A DNA stretch of 36,036 nt from Flavobacteriales bacterium. GTDB lineage: Bacteria > Bacteroidota > Bacteroidia > Flavobacteriales > Flavobacteriaceae. The stretch is taken from NCBI GenBank assembly GCA_004213605.1, contig SGZC01000003.1, forward strand, positions 1-36,036. The letters are read 5' to 3'. The position numbers and the translations under genes are program-made. Position 1 is the first letter of the stretch. Each line of letters opens with the position of its first letter. Under the pieces are notes generated by a model. The model did not search any database. It saw nothing but the letters and a program-made list of their open reading frames with translations, and was not told the origin of the DNA. Of this stretch, positions 16,504 to 25,055 are shown piece by piece.

Positions 16504-17502
16504 ATGAGAAATATTACCTTAAGTATACTATATATGATCATAGGTATTATAAATGGAATTAGTCAAGATACGTTTTCAATAGTTGCCATGGATCCAATTA
16601 CAGGAGAGGTCGGTAGTGCCGGAGCTTCTTGTGTTGACTTAGATGCTAACAATCTTCCAACAGATGATTTTTTAGGAGAATTATTTCCTGGTCTTGGGGC
16701 TATAAATTCACAAGCATATTATATACCTGCAAATCAAGCAAACGCAAGGGCGAGAATGAACGAAGGATATACGCCAAGTGAAATAATTGAATGGTTAATT
16801 AACAACGATGTTCAAAATCAACCTCAATTTAGGCAGTATGGAATTGTTGGTAAAGTTGGAAAAAATATTGAAACAGCTGCTTATACAGGTGTTGCTACTG
16901 ATGACTATAAAAATGACATTACAGGACCAAATTATTCTATTCAAGGAAATATTTTATTAGGAGAAGAAGTATTGAATGGTATGGAAGACGGGTTTTTAAA
17001 TACCGAAGGTGATCTTGCGTGTAAATTAATGGGGGCATTACAAGGTGCTAACATTGTTGGTGCTGATTTTCGTTGTACAAATAATGGAACTTCATCTTTG
17101 TTTGCTTTTGTAAAAGTTGCACAACCTTCAGATACATTTGGAGATCCTTCTTTTTTATTATCTGTTAGAACCGGAAGTAATGATCAAATAGAGCCGATTA
17201 CAGAATTACAGATTTTGTTCGATGAAAGTAGTGATTGTGAGTCTCTTGGTTTAAGTGAGTTTGATAATGATTTCCCTTTTTCTGTTTATCCTAATCCATC
17301 GAATGATTTTATTTCTTTAAAAGCATTAAATGATTCAGAAACGTATAACCTAACGATAATATCTGTAACAGGTGCTGCTGTGTATACCTCCGATTTTATT
17401 TCAAATACAGTTATTGATGTTTCAGGAATATCTAAAGGTATTTATTTTATAACTATTAGTAATAAGATTGCTTCCTATAACTCTAAATGGATTAAAAACT
17501 AA
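16504..17502 (+). CDS. Secreted DUF1028-family (Ntn-hydrolase-like) protein with C-terminal type IX secretion sorting domain
   Basis: Signal peptide then SQDTFSIVAMDPITGEVGSAGASCVDLDANN (DUF1028-like N-terminus); C-term FSVYPNPSNDFISLKAL...VIDVSGISKGIYFITISNKIASYNSKWIKN (T9SS type A-like). Confidence 0.85.
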   Translation: MRNITLSILYMIIGIINGISQDTFSIVAMDPITGEVGSAGASCVDLDANNLPTDDFLGELFPGLGAINSQAYYIPANQANARARMNEGYTPSEIIEWLINNDVQNQPQFRQYGIVGKVGKNIETAAYTGVATDDYKNDITGPNYSIQGNILLGEEVLNGMEDGFLNTEGDLACKLMGALQGANIVGADFRCTNNGTSSLFAFVKVAQPSDTFGDPSFLLSVRTGSNDQIEPITELQILFDESSDCESLGLSEFDNDFPFSVYPNPSNDFISLKALNDSETYNLTIISVTGAAVYTSDFISNTVIDVSGISKGIYFITISNKIASYNSKWIKN

Positions 17503-17686
17503 TTTTTTTTATGTAGTCGTTTTTCCTAATTCTGTAGTACACCAATGTTTCAGTATTCTTAAAAAAATCTTGTTCCCAGTAGGTCATATCTAGTTTTTCT
17601 AAAACTTTAATAGAGGAAATATGGTCTTTGAATACCCGTCTAATAATTTCTGTTAAATTTAAATAAAGTTTTCTGAATCGTTGATC
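17492..17686 (-). pseudogene. C-terminal remnant of a GNAT (RimJ/RimL-like) N-acetyltransferase
   Basis: Minus-strand reading DQRFRKLYLNLTEIIRRVFKDHISSIKVLEKLDMTYWEQDFFKNTETLVYYRIRKNDYIKKISF*; (N)xxSIKVLEKLxM and LVYYxIxKxxY resemble the GNAT C-terminus; no start codon or N-terminal domain. Confidence 0.6.
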
Positions 17687-19375
17687 TCAAATTCCCTTTG
17701 GGATTGCTTTAATTAATTTTTTAGTATATTCTTTAGTGGGATTTGCATAAATCTCATCTGCATCGCCAATTTCTTCAATTTTTCCATCTTTCATAACCAA
17801 GAGTTGATCCGCCATAAATTTAACAACCGCTAAATCATGAGATATAAAAATGTAAGTGAAACCATAATCTTCTTTCAACTCATTTAATAAATTGAGTACT
17901 TGAGCTTGAACCGATATGTCCAAGGCAGATACTGATTCATCGCATACAATCAGCTTTGGTTCCATAGCAATGGTTCTTGCAATACCAACTCGTTGTCTTT
18001 GTCCTCCAGATAATTCGTGTGGATATCGATTAAAAAAACTCGTGTCCAATTCTACGCTTTTTAAAATACTCATAACTTTATTTTTTCTTTCTCGATCATT
18101 ATTCCCTATTCGATGCACTCGCATAGGTTCTAAAATTATCTCTCCTACTACCATCCTCGGATTAAGTGATGAATAAGGATCTTGAAAAATAAGCTGAATA
18201 TCTTTTCTAAGTTTTCTTAATTCATTAGGCAATAACGTCGTGAGTTCTTTTCCCCTGTACTTGATACTCCCACTCGTTGATTTATCTAGTTGCAATATAA
18301 CCCTACCTAGAGTTGATTTTCCACATCCAGATTCTCCAACCAATCCTAGAGTTTCTCCTTCAAATAATTTAAAGCTTACATCGTCAACTGCTCTAACTAT
18401 TTTCTTTTTATTGAAAAATCCAACATCAGAATAATATTCTTTTTTTACGTTTAAAATTTCTAAAATAGGTGTTTTAATATATATTTTTTTATGTTTAAAT
18501 GCTCTTTCCTGTGGTGTTATTTTTACAGGTACAAACTCTTTTTTAGTTATTGAGTGAATGGTTGGCAGTACTTTCAGTCTTCCTTTTAATCCAGGGCGAG
18601 CAGACATCAAAGCTTTTGTATATCCTTTTTTTGGAGCTTTAAAGATTTCGTGAGCAGTCCCTTCTTCAACAATATTACCTTGATACATAACTAACGTTCG
18701 ATCTGCAATTTGTGAAACCAACCCTAAATCATGAGATATAAAAAGTAGACTCATTTTAGTCTCTTTTTGAATTTCTTTTAAAAGAACAATTATCTCTTTT
18801 TGAACAGTGACATCAAGAGCGGTTGTAGGTTCGTCGGCAATCAATAATTTTGGCTTACAGGCTATTGCCATAGCAATCATTACTCGCTGCATTTGCCCTC
18901 CACTTATTTGATGAGGATAACTATTGTAAATCTCCTCTGGGCGGGGTAGCTTTACTTTATTAAATAATAAAATAACTTCTTTTTTTATTTTTGATTTAGG
19001 ATGTTTTAAGTGTAACCTGATAATCTCCGAAACTTGTTCCCCACATGTCATAGAAGGATTTAATGCAGTCATTGGCTCCTGAAATATCATAGCAATTTTG
19101 CTTCCTCTTAACTTTCTTAAATTTTCATGGGTTTGTCTCAATAAATTTTTCCCCTCAAACAACAATTCACCGTCTAGTAACGTTTCTTTTTTTGGTAAAA
19201 GGCCTAAAATTGTCATTGCGGTCACTGACTTTCCTGAGCCAGATTCGCCTACAACGCCAAGTATTTCATTTCTGTTAATATGAAAAGAAATACGGTGTAC
19301 TACCTCAACACTATTTTTAGTGTTTCCAAAAGAAATAGATAAATTGTTTACGTCAAGCAATAAGGCTTTGTTCAT
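17687..19375 (-). CDS. ABC transporter ATP-binding protein, two fused ATPase domains (DppD-DppF / YejF-like)
   Basis: Two Walker A (GESGSGKS, GESGCGKS), two signature motifs (ISGGQMQRV, LSGGQRQRV), Walker B LLIADEPTTALD and LIVCDESVSALD. Confidence 0.95.
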   Translation of the reverse strand: MNKALLLDVNNLSISFGNTKNSVEVVHRISFHINRNEILGVVGESGSGKSVTAMTILGLLPKKETLLDGELLFEGKNLLRQTHENLRKLRGSKIAMIFQEPMTALNPSMTCGEQVSEIIRLHLKHPKSKIKKEVILLFNKVKLPRPEEIYNSYPHQISGGQMQRVMIAMAIACKPKLLIADEPTTALDVTVQKEIIVLLKEIQKETKMSLLFISHDLGLVSQIADRTLVMYQGNIVEEGTAHEIFKAPKKGYTKALMSARPGLKGRLKVLPTIHSITKKEFVPVKITPQERAFKHKKIYIKTPILEILNVKKEYYSDVGFFNKKKIVRAVDDVSFKLFEGETLGLVGESGCGKSTLGRVILQLDKSTSGSIKYRGKELTTLLPNELRKLRKDIQLIFQDPYSSLNPRMVVGEIILEPMRVHRIGNNDRERKNKVMSILKSVELDTSFFNRYPHELSGGQRQRVGIARTIAMEPKLIVCDESVSALDISVQAQVLNLLNELKEDYGFTYIFISHDLAVVKFMADQLLVMKDGKIEEIGDADEIYANPTKEYTKKLIKAIPKGI

Positions 19376-19426
19376 TACTCAAATATAAATAGTAAATAAC
19401 TTGAACTGAGGTTTTTTGATAAAAAA

Positions 19427-20569
19427 CTATTCAAGTATTTTAGACTTTTTTTTATAAACTATATTTCTTTGTTCTAGATAATTTAGAAAATAAGAAAAAC
19501 ACGTTTCGTGTTTCCCAACCAATTCTGGAGGAAATACTCCTTTATCTGAAAACTTGTTTTCTAAAAGTATATTGGCTGCAGCTGCAGCAGTATAGCCTGT
19601 AGTTCGGGCCATTGAAGAAGTATTTGTTTCTTTACAATATTGATCGTGTAATGTATAGACAATCTCTTCCGTTTTTCCTGCTAAATTCTTGCCTTTTAGC
19701 GTTATTCGCATCACGGTAATTTCTTCCTCGGTATCGCCTAATTTCCATTCATTAAATAACACTTTACTAGTCACGTCTAGAGGCGACACTTTATTGCCAT
19801 TAACTTCTATTTTTGTAGTGTCAAAAAAACCACTTTTCTTTAGTACCTGAATATATTCTACGTGTCCAGGATATCGTAAGGTTTTCTCTTTCATGTTTTT
19901 AACATGGGGCATGGTAAACATTATAGATCGTAAGCCGTCTGAATTAAAAGACTCTAAGGTACCAACGCCTTGAAATTCTACAAATTCACAATCTGAAAGC
20001 GCTTCTCTTGTAATCATTTCTCCATTCTCAATATATCGAGCTGGGCGAGTATATTCCTCGATAACATCTATAGGAGAAAAGGGTGCCTTATAACAAAAAG
20101 GCCACTTTTTTACTTTGGGGAGTCCTCCAACTAGGCATTCAAAATCAGTAAGCTTCATTTTTTCATTATAATACCCTAAAATAATATTATCCATACCTGG
20201 AGCAACACCACAATCTACAATAGCTGTTATATTTTTTTCTTTTGCTAAGGCGTCTAATTCTAATGAATTTTCTGAAAAAAAGGAGATGTCTACCACATCC
20301 TTTTCTGCTTCAATTATTGACTTTAGAGTTTCAAACCCTATAAATCCTGGGACCGCACAAACTACCAAGTCAAAATCTTTAATAGTTTTTTGTAAGATCG
20401 ATTTCTTGGTGACGTCTAGTAAAAAAGTTTTAAGGTTACTAGATTTTTGATATGCTTTCATCAAAGCATCTTGATTGAAATCTGTAAGACTTACGTTGTA
20501 TTTTTTTGAAAGGTCAATTGCAATAGCGCTCCCTACCATGCCAGCCCCTAAAACGATAATGTTTTTCAT
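19427..20569 (-). CDS. Saccharopine dehydrogenase-like / lysine 6-dehydrogenase-like oxidoreductase
   Basis: MKNIIVLGAGMVGSAIAIDLSKKYNVSLTDFN (Rossmann), AIVDCGVAPGMDNIILGYY, GGLPKVKKWPFCYKAPFSPIDVIEEYTRPARY. Confidence 0.85.
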   Translation of the reverse strand: MKNIIVLGAGMVGSAIAIDLSKKYNVSLTDFNQDALMKAYQKSSNLKTFLLDVTKKSILQKTIKDFDLVVCAVPGFIGFETLKSIIEAEKDVVDISFFSENSLELDALAKEKNITAIVDCGVAPGMDNIILGYYNEKMKLTDFECLVGGLPKVKKWPFCYKAPFSPIDVIEEYTRPARYIENGEMITREALSDCEFVEFQGVGTLESFNSDGLRSIMFTMPHVKNMKEKTLRYPGHVEYIQVLKKSGFFDTTKIEVNGNKVSPLDVTSKVLFNEWKLGDTEEEITVMRITLKGKNLAGKTEEIVYTLHDQYCKETNTSSMARTTGYTAAAAANILLENKFSDKGVFPPELVGKHETCFSYFLNYLEQRNIVYKKKSKILE

Positions 20570-20714
20570 AAATTATAATTTTAATAAATGTTGAATTTAA
20601 TAACTAGCAACCGATAGAGCCACTAGAGAGATGATTTTATAACAAGCAAAATTATAAGCCAGGAATAAGAATCCATGGCATTTCAGAAAGGTTATACATT
20701 CGGTTTTCTAGCAT

Positions 20715-21467
20715 TTAATATTTTTTTAAGCAAAATTCAGTGCCGTCGAACACCCCATAGGTGTAATGATTTATCCAATCGCCTAGATTGAAATAAGTAG
20801 AGTTATCGCCAACTTTAATTTCCAGAGGTAAATGCCTGTGACCAAATATAAAATAATCAAAATGCTTGGTTTCTAACTTTTTTTTAGCGTAGAGGGCAAG
20901 CCATTCTTTATGATCGCCTAAAAAAATTTTGTCTTCATCTCCAGATATTAATTTGTTTTTTACTGATAAATATTGTGCTAATCTTACGCCAATATCTGGA
21001 TGCAACCAACGATAGAGCCATTTTGAAAATGGAAATGCGAATATTTTTTTCATTCTTTTATAGCCTTTATCATAAGGCCCTTTTCCGTCTCCGTGACCAA
21101 TTAAAAAAGATTTCTCATTAAAAGAAAATTCTTTTATATCGTGATATGTTGTGATGTTTAATTCATTTTCAAAATAATCCTTCATCCAAAGGTCATGATT
21201 CCCAACAAAAAAATAAATAGGAATCCCACTGTCAGAAATTTCTGCAAGTTTTCCAAGAGTTCTTACAAATCCTTTTGGAACTACCGTTTTATATTCAAAC
21301 CAAAAGTCAAATAAGTCTCCTAATAAAAAAATAGCTGCTGCATCATTTTTTATTTCGTCTAACCACCTTACGAACTTTTTTTCACGTGGTAAACTCGCTT
21401 CAAGAGTTGGAGCTCCCAAATGATTATCACTTGAAAAGTATATTTTTTTTCCTTTTGGAATTTGCAT
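20715..21467 (-). CDS. lpxH: UDP-2,3-diacylglucosamine diphosphatase (LpxH-type metallophosphoesterase)
   Basis: SSDNHLGAPT, LLGDLFDFWFEY, FVGNHDLWM, LIGHGDGKGPYDKGYK, FGHRHLP. Confidence 0.88.
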   Translation of the reverse strand: MQIPKGKKIYFSSDNHLGAPTLEASLPREKKFVRWLDEIKNDAAAIFLLGDLFDFWFEYKTVVPKGFVRTLGKLAEISDSGIPIYFFVGNHDLWMKDYFENELNITTYHDIKEFSFNEKSFLIGHGDGKGPYDKGYKRMKKIFAFPFSKWLYRWLHPDIGVRLAQYLSVKNKLISGDEDKIFLGDHKEWLALYAKKKLETKHFDYFIFGHRHLPLEIKVGDNSTYFNLGDWINHYTYGVFDGTEFCLKKY

Positions 21468-21489
21468 GGGTTAAATATAATAAATGTAA

Positions 21490-21945
21490 TTAAGAATTAT
21501 CAGATACAAACCACTCTGCGTAACTACTATCTGTTTCTTGTAGCTTCAGAGAATAAAGTTGAATGTGAGGTGGTAACTCAGCCTTAATAACTTGCGCAAA
21601 ATCAATAATCATCATTTCAGTTGTAGGTTGATAATCGACTAATATCACATTATGGTCTCTGTCTTTTAATTCTTTTGCTAATTCAATATGAGGCGTGTTT
21701 TTATTAAATACGGTGGCATGATCAAAAATATCTACTATTTTTTCTTTTACTATTTTTTTTAAATCACCAAAATCTATTACCATACCTAATTTAACATGAT
21801 TAACTTCTGAAATAGGTTCCCCTATTACCGTTACATAAAGTTTATAGCTGTGACCATGTAAGTTCTTACATTTACCGTCATAGCCATATAAAGCGTGTCC
21901 TGCTTCAAAAGAAAATTGTTTGGTAATTCTGATAGTGCTACTCAT
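21490..21945 (-). CDS. queD: 6-carboxytetrahydropterin synthase (QueD-like)
   Basis: FSFEAGHALYGYDGKCKNLHGHSYKLYVTV, GMVIDFGDLKKIVKE, FDHATVFN, LKLQETDSSYAEW. Confidence 0.93.
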   Translation of the reverse strand: MSSTIRITKQFSFEAGHALYGYDGKCKNLHGHSYKLYVTVIGEPISEVNHVKLGMVIDFGDLKKIVKEKIVDIFDHATVFNKNTPHIELAKELKDRDHNVILVDYQPTTEMMIIDFAQVIKAELPPHIQLYSLKLQETDSSYAEWFVSDNS

Positions 21946-22007
21946 AAATCCTGAAAATAAAGTGGTAAAGATACTATTTTAATGATAAGAATTTGTTCAT
22001 AATTAAC

Positions 22008-23345
22008 TTATTCACTCTTTGCTAACGGGTAATATTTTACTTTGAATTTATAAATTAAAGCAACCGCCCTAAAAGCTATCCAAATCACCAATGCATACCA
22101 TATACCTTTTAATTTTAAATCTAAATAATTCCCTATTAATAGTGTCGGTATAAATCCAAAAAAAGTAGCCGCTACTAATATGTTTCGAAGGTATTTCATT
22201 TCGCCTAAACCTTTAAAAATAGCGTCTAAGGTAAATCCTAAAGCGTTAAATGGTTGAGAAATTAATACAATAAAGAAAATACTTGAAAAAGTCGTCAGAA
22301 CAAGGGTATCTTTGGTAAATATTAGACCTAAATGATTGTAAAATAGCGCTCCTACAGTGACTAATAGTAAGCTAACCATTAAGTTGTAAATGTTAACGCG
22401 TTTGGTAAGTTTCCAAAGATCTTGATACATTTTAGCCCCCAATAATCTACCACCAAGAATATTTCCTGCAGCGCCATATCCATCTATAAAAAAAGCAGAA
22501 AATAACCATAAATTAATTGCTATCGTATGGGCAGCTATATACTCTTTCCCTAGAGATGTTGCTTCGCGGACAGCTAACAATAAAGCAATATTAAGTGCTA
22601 TGGATCGAATAAATAAATTAAAACTCATAGTAACTAATCGTTTTAATTCGGGATGTACTATTCGCTTTAATCTTAAGGAAACGTTCGTTTTGTAAAGCAA
22701 AAGAGATAACGCTAAAATTGCCATTATTAATTGTGAGATTAAACTTGCCCAAGCAGCACCCTTTACTCCCATTGGATTTATTAAATTATCAATTCCATAG
22801 ACTAATAGAAAATCTAAACCTATGTTTATAATTGCTCCAAAAGATGCTATAATCATAGGCCAAAATGTGTTTTGAAGCCCTCTAAAGATTCCAAAAATAG
22901 CAAAGGTGAATAAAGTTAAAGGAAAACCCCAAATTCGAATATAGTAATAGTCTTTGCTGTACGTTAATATTTTTCCATCTGCTTTTAGAAATATAAATAT
23001 TTCCTCAATAAAAAAATAAGTAGAAAATAAGACTACAAAACTCAATAACACATTAAATAGTATTGCTTGTGCTGGAAAAAACCTAAGCCTTTTTAGGTTT
23101 CCTGCACCTAAATTTTGAGAAATAATAGCCGAAATAGCACTTCTTGTTTGCGCTAAAACCCAAATAATGGTAGAGAGAAAGGATCCTACAATTCCAACAG
23201 CTGCAAGCGATTCAGTTCCAAATTCTGAAATATTTCCTACAACAGCAGCGTCAGTTGAAGACAATACCGGTTCAGCTATTCCTGCAATAATAGCAGGTAA
23301 TGCTAATTGCTGAATTCTTTTAAATGAAATATCTATTTTTTGCAT
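22008..23345 (-). CDS. MATE-family efflux transporter (DinF-like)
   Basis: MQKIDISFKRIQQLALPAIIAGIAEPVLSSTDAAVVGN; 12-TM pattern. Track start at 23360; ATG at 23345 is more likely. Overlaps the upstream GNAT end. Confidence 0.92.
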   Translation of the reverse strand: MQKIDISFKRIQQLALPAIIAGIAEPVLSSTDAAVVGNISEFGTESLAAVGIVGSFLSTIIWVLAQTRSAISAIISQNLGAGNLKRLRFFPAQAILFNVLLSFVVLFSTYFFIEEIFIFLKADGKILTYSKDYYYIRIWGFPLTLFTFAIFGIFRGLQNTFWPMIIASFGAIINIGLDFLLVYGIDNLINPMGVKGAAWASLISQLIMAILALSLLLYKTNVSLRLKRIVHPELKRLVTMSFNLFIRSIALNIALLLAVREATSLGKEYIAAHTIAINLWLFSAFFIDGYGAAGNILGGRLLGAKMYQDLWKLTKRVNIYNLMVSLLLVTVGALFYNHLGLIFTKDTLVLTTFSSIFFIVLISQPFNALGFTLDAIFKGLGEMKYLRNILVAATFFGFIPTLLIGNYLDLKLKGIWYALVIWIAFRAVALIYKFKVKYYPLAKSE

Positions 23346-23842
23346 AACCATTCGTAACAATAAAAGGGAAATTTACTTTGTTTAGGAAAATAAACACTAC
23401 CGAGTCTTTTATAGCCTCTAATTTCGTAAAACTTTTGGTTTCTATAATTCTTACTAAAGGTATCTAATCTTATGGAGGTATAATTATTACTGATAGCGTA
23501 TTTTTCGGCAAAATCCATCATTTTTTGAGCATAACCTCTCCCTTGTTTTTTAGGATGTATAGCCAATCTGTGTAGGTATAAACTGTTATCATTATTTTTT
23601 GTAATCCAATTGATAGGGATGTATTCTTTATCCATAATAGTTGTTAATACCATACATCCTATTAGTTTATGGTTGGATTTTAATACAAAAAGCTCTCTCC
23701 TATTGAGGTCATTAACAAAGGCTTCTTTAGAGGGATAAGTATCATTCCATTGAAAAATACCCTGATCAATCATATGTGTTGTACAAGCTTTAGTTAATGA
23801 TAATATTTCAAATAATTCAGTTTCTTTTGCTAATCGAATCAT
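23333..23842 (-). CDS. GNAT-family N-acetyltransferase
   Basis: LHRLAIHPKKQGRGYAQKMMDFAEKYAISNNYTSIRLDTFSKNYRNQKFYEIRGYKRLG. Confidence 0.9.
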   Translation of the reverse strand: MIRLAKETELFEILSLTKACTTHMIDQGIFQWNDTYPSKEAFVNDLNRRELFVLKSNHKLIGCMVLTTIMDKEYIPINWITKNNDNSLYLHRLAIHPKKQGRGYAQKMMDFAEKYAISNNYTSIRLDTFSKNYRNQKFYEIRGYKRLGSVYFPKQSKFPFYCYEWLCKK

Positions 23843-23990
23843 ATCGTGGCTATATTTTATTCAAATTTATTAAATACGTCCGAATAATTTATTTTTCAAT
23901 TTTTTAAAACTCCACTAAATTTTTATTAATAAATTATTGGTTAATTCATTTATATAAATATATTTACGGTGTAATACTAAATAATACCTT

Positions 23991-24212
23991 ATGGAAATTA
24001 TAGATAAAGCCCTAGAGTTTGAAACAAGAAAACTTTCTTTTCAAACCACAAGCGATAGGATAGTTGCTTCTAGAGAGGTGAAAGCGCTTATATTAGGTAT
24101 TAATGAAATCTACAAAGAAAATAAAGATCCTGAACTGATGGATTTAATGAAGCGGCTTACTGTTATCAAAAAGAAAATAGAAGTAAGACTAAAGGGACGC
24201 TCACAAAGCTAA
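23991..24212 (+). CDS. Small hypothetical protein (73 aa)
   Basis: MEIIDKALEFETRKLSFQTTSDRIVASREVKALILGINEIYKENKDPELMDLMKRLTVIKKKIEVRLKGRSQS; isolated on the plus strand with its own upstream region. Confidence 0.7.
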   Translation: MEIIDKALEFETRKLSFQTTSDRIVASREVKALILGINEIYKENKDPELMDLMKRLTVIKKKIEVRLKGRSQS

Positions 24213-25052
24213 TTCATTTAAAAAATCAATTGTATTTTCAACTACTTTTCGCAAATCTGTGGGTAAATTTTTGTCGTTCCAAGGATGCTTTGTGCCAAAA
24301 GAATGATCCGCACTGTCAATAATTTTTAATTCACTGTTTGGATTCCATTGATGTAAAAGTCTGGCTTCCTTTTCAAATACAGTAGAATCTGCTGCACCTT
24401 GAATTATTAACATGGGGATTTTCAACTTTTTAACGGCTAACTTTATCGTAAATCGATTCTCATGATCCATAAAATCTTCAAAAAACTGAAAATAATGAGG
24501 CATCTGTTGTTTTGTTCTTGAATTTTCTATAAACGTAACTCCTTTTTCTTTCCAATCATTAAAATGATCTGTCCCTATCTGAAATCTTGATTTAAAATCA
24601 CTAATACCAGCCCAGGTAATAACACGTTTAATTCGCTTATCCTCAGATGCTTTAATTAAAATAATTCCTGCACCTCTGCTGTGAGCTACTAAAGAGATAT
24701 TGGATGTATCAAGCTCATTATTGAAACTTTTATTAGTCTTAATTAAATTAATAACCGCTTCTAAATCATCGAGTTCATTAGTAAAATTATTATTTGCAAA
24801 AGCCTCAAGATCATCAAAATCGATTGGATTTTCAACGGTACCTCCATTATGAGAAAAATTAAATTTTATGAAAAAAAAACCTTTGTCTGAAAATCGTTTT
24901 GCAACTTGATTCCAAGCCCCCCAATCTTTATAGCCTTTATATCCGTGACAAAAAATAATTACAGGTTTTGGCGTGTTAGACTCCTCATAAAAAAGGTCAT
25001 ACAAAATAGGTTTATTATTCTTTCTCTTTAAAATTAAATTTTTTTTTATCAT
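24201..25052 (-). CDS. Alpha/beta hydrolase (dienelactone hydrolase/acylaminoacyl-peptidase-like)
   Basis: PVIIFCHGYKGYKDWGAW, SLVAHSRGAGIIL (nucleophile elbow), MLIIQGAADSTVFEKEA, DHSFGTKHPW. Confidence 0.88.
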   Translation of the reverse strand: MIKKNLILKRKNNKPILYDLFYEESNTPKPVIIFCHGYKGYKDWGAWNQVAKRFSDKGFFFIKFNFSHNGGTVENPIDFDDLEAFANNNFTNELDDLEAVINLIKTNKSFNNELDTSNISLVAHSRGAGIILIKASEDKRIKRVITWAGISDFKSRFQIGTDHFNDWKEKGVTFIENSRTKQQMPHYFQFFEDFMDHENRFTIKLAVKKLKIPMLIIQGAADSTVFEKEARLLHQWNPNSELKIIDSADHSFGTKHPWNDKNLPTDLRKVVENTIDFLNELAL

Positions 25053-25055
25053 CTA

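Noticed and set aside
20570-20714. Short ORF MLENRMYNLSEMPWILIPGL* in the lpxH to saccharopine-dehydrogenase-like gap, with an overlapping frame KTECITFLKCHGFLFLAYNFACYKIISLVALSVASY*
   Set aside because: Too short and without recognisable homology; cannot distinguish a small gene remnant from chance.
23933-23944. AT palindrome around TTTATTAATAAA upstream of the 73-aa gene
   Set aside because: Expected by chance in very AT-rich intergenic DNA.
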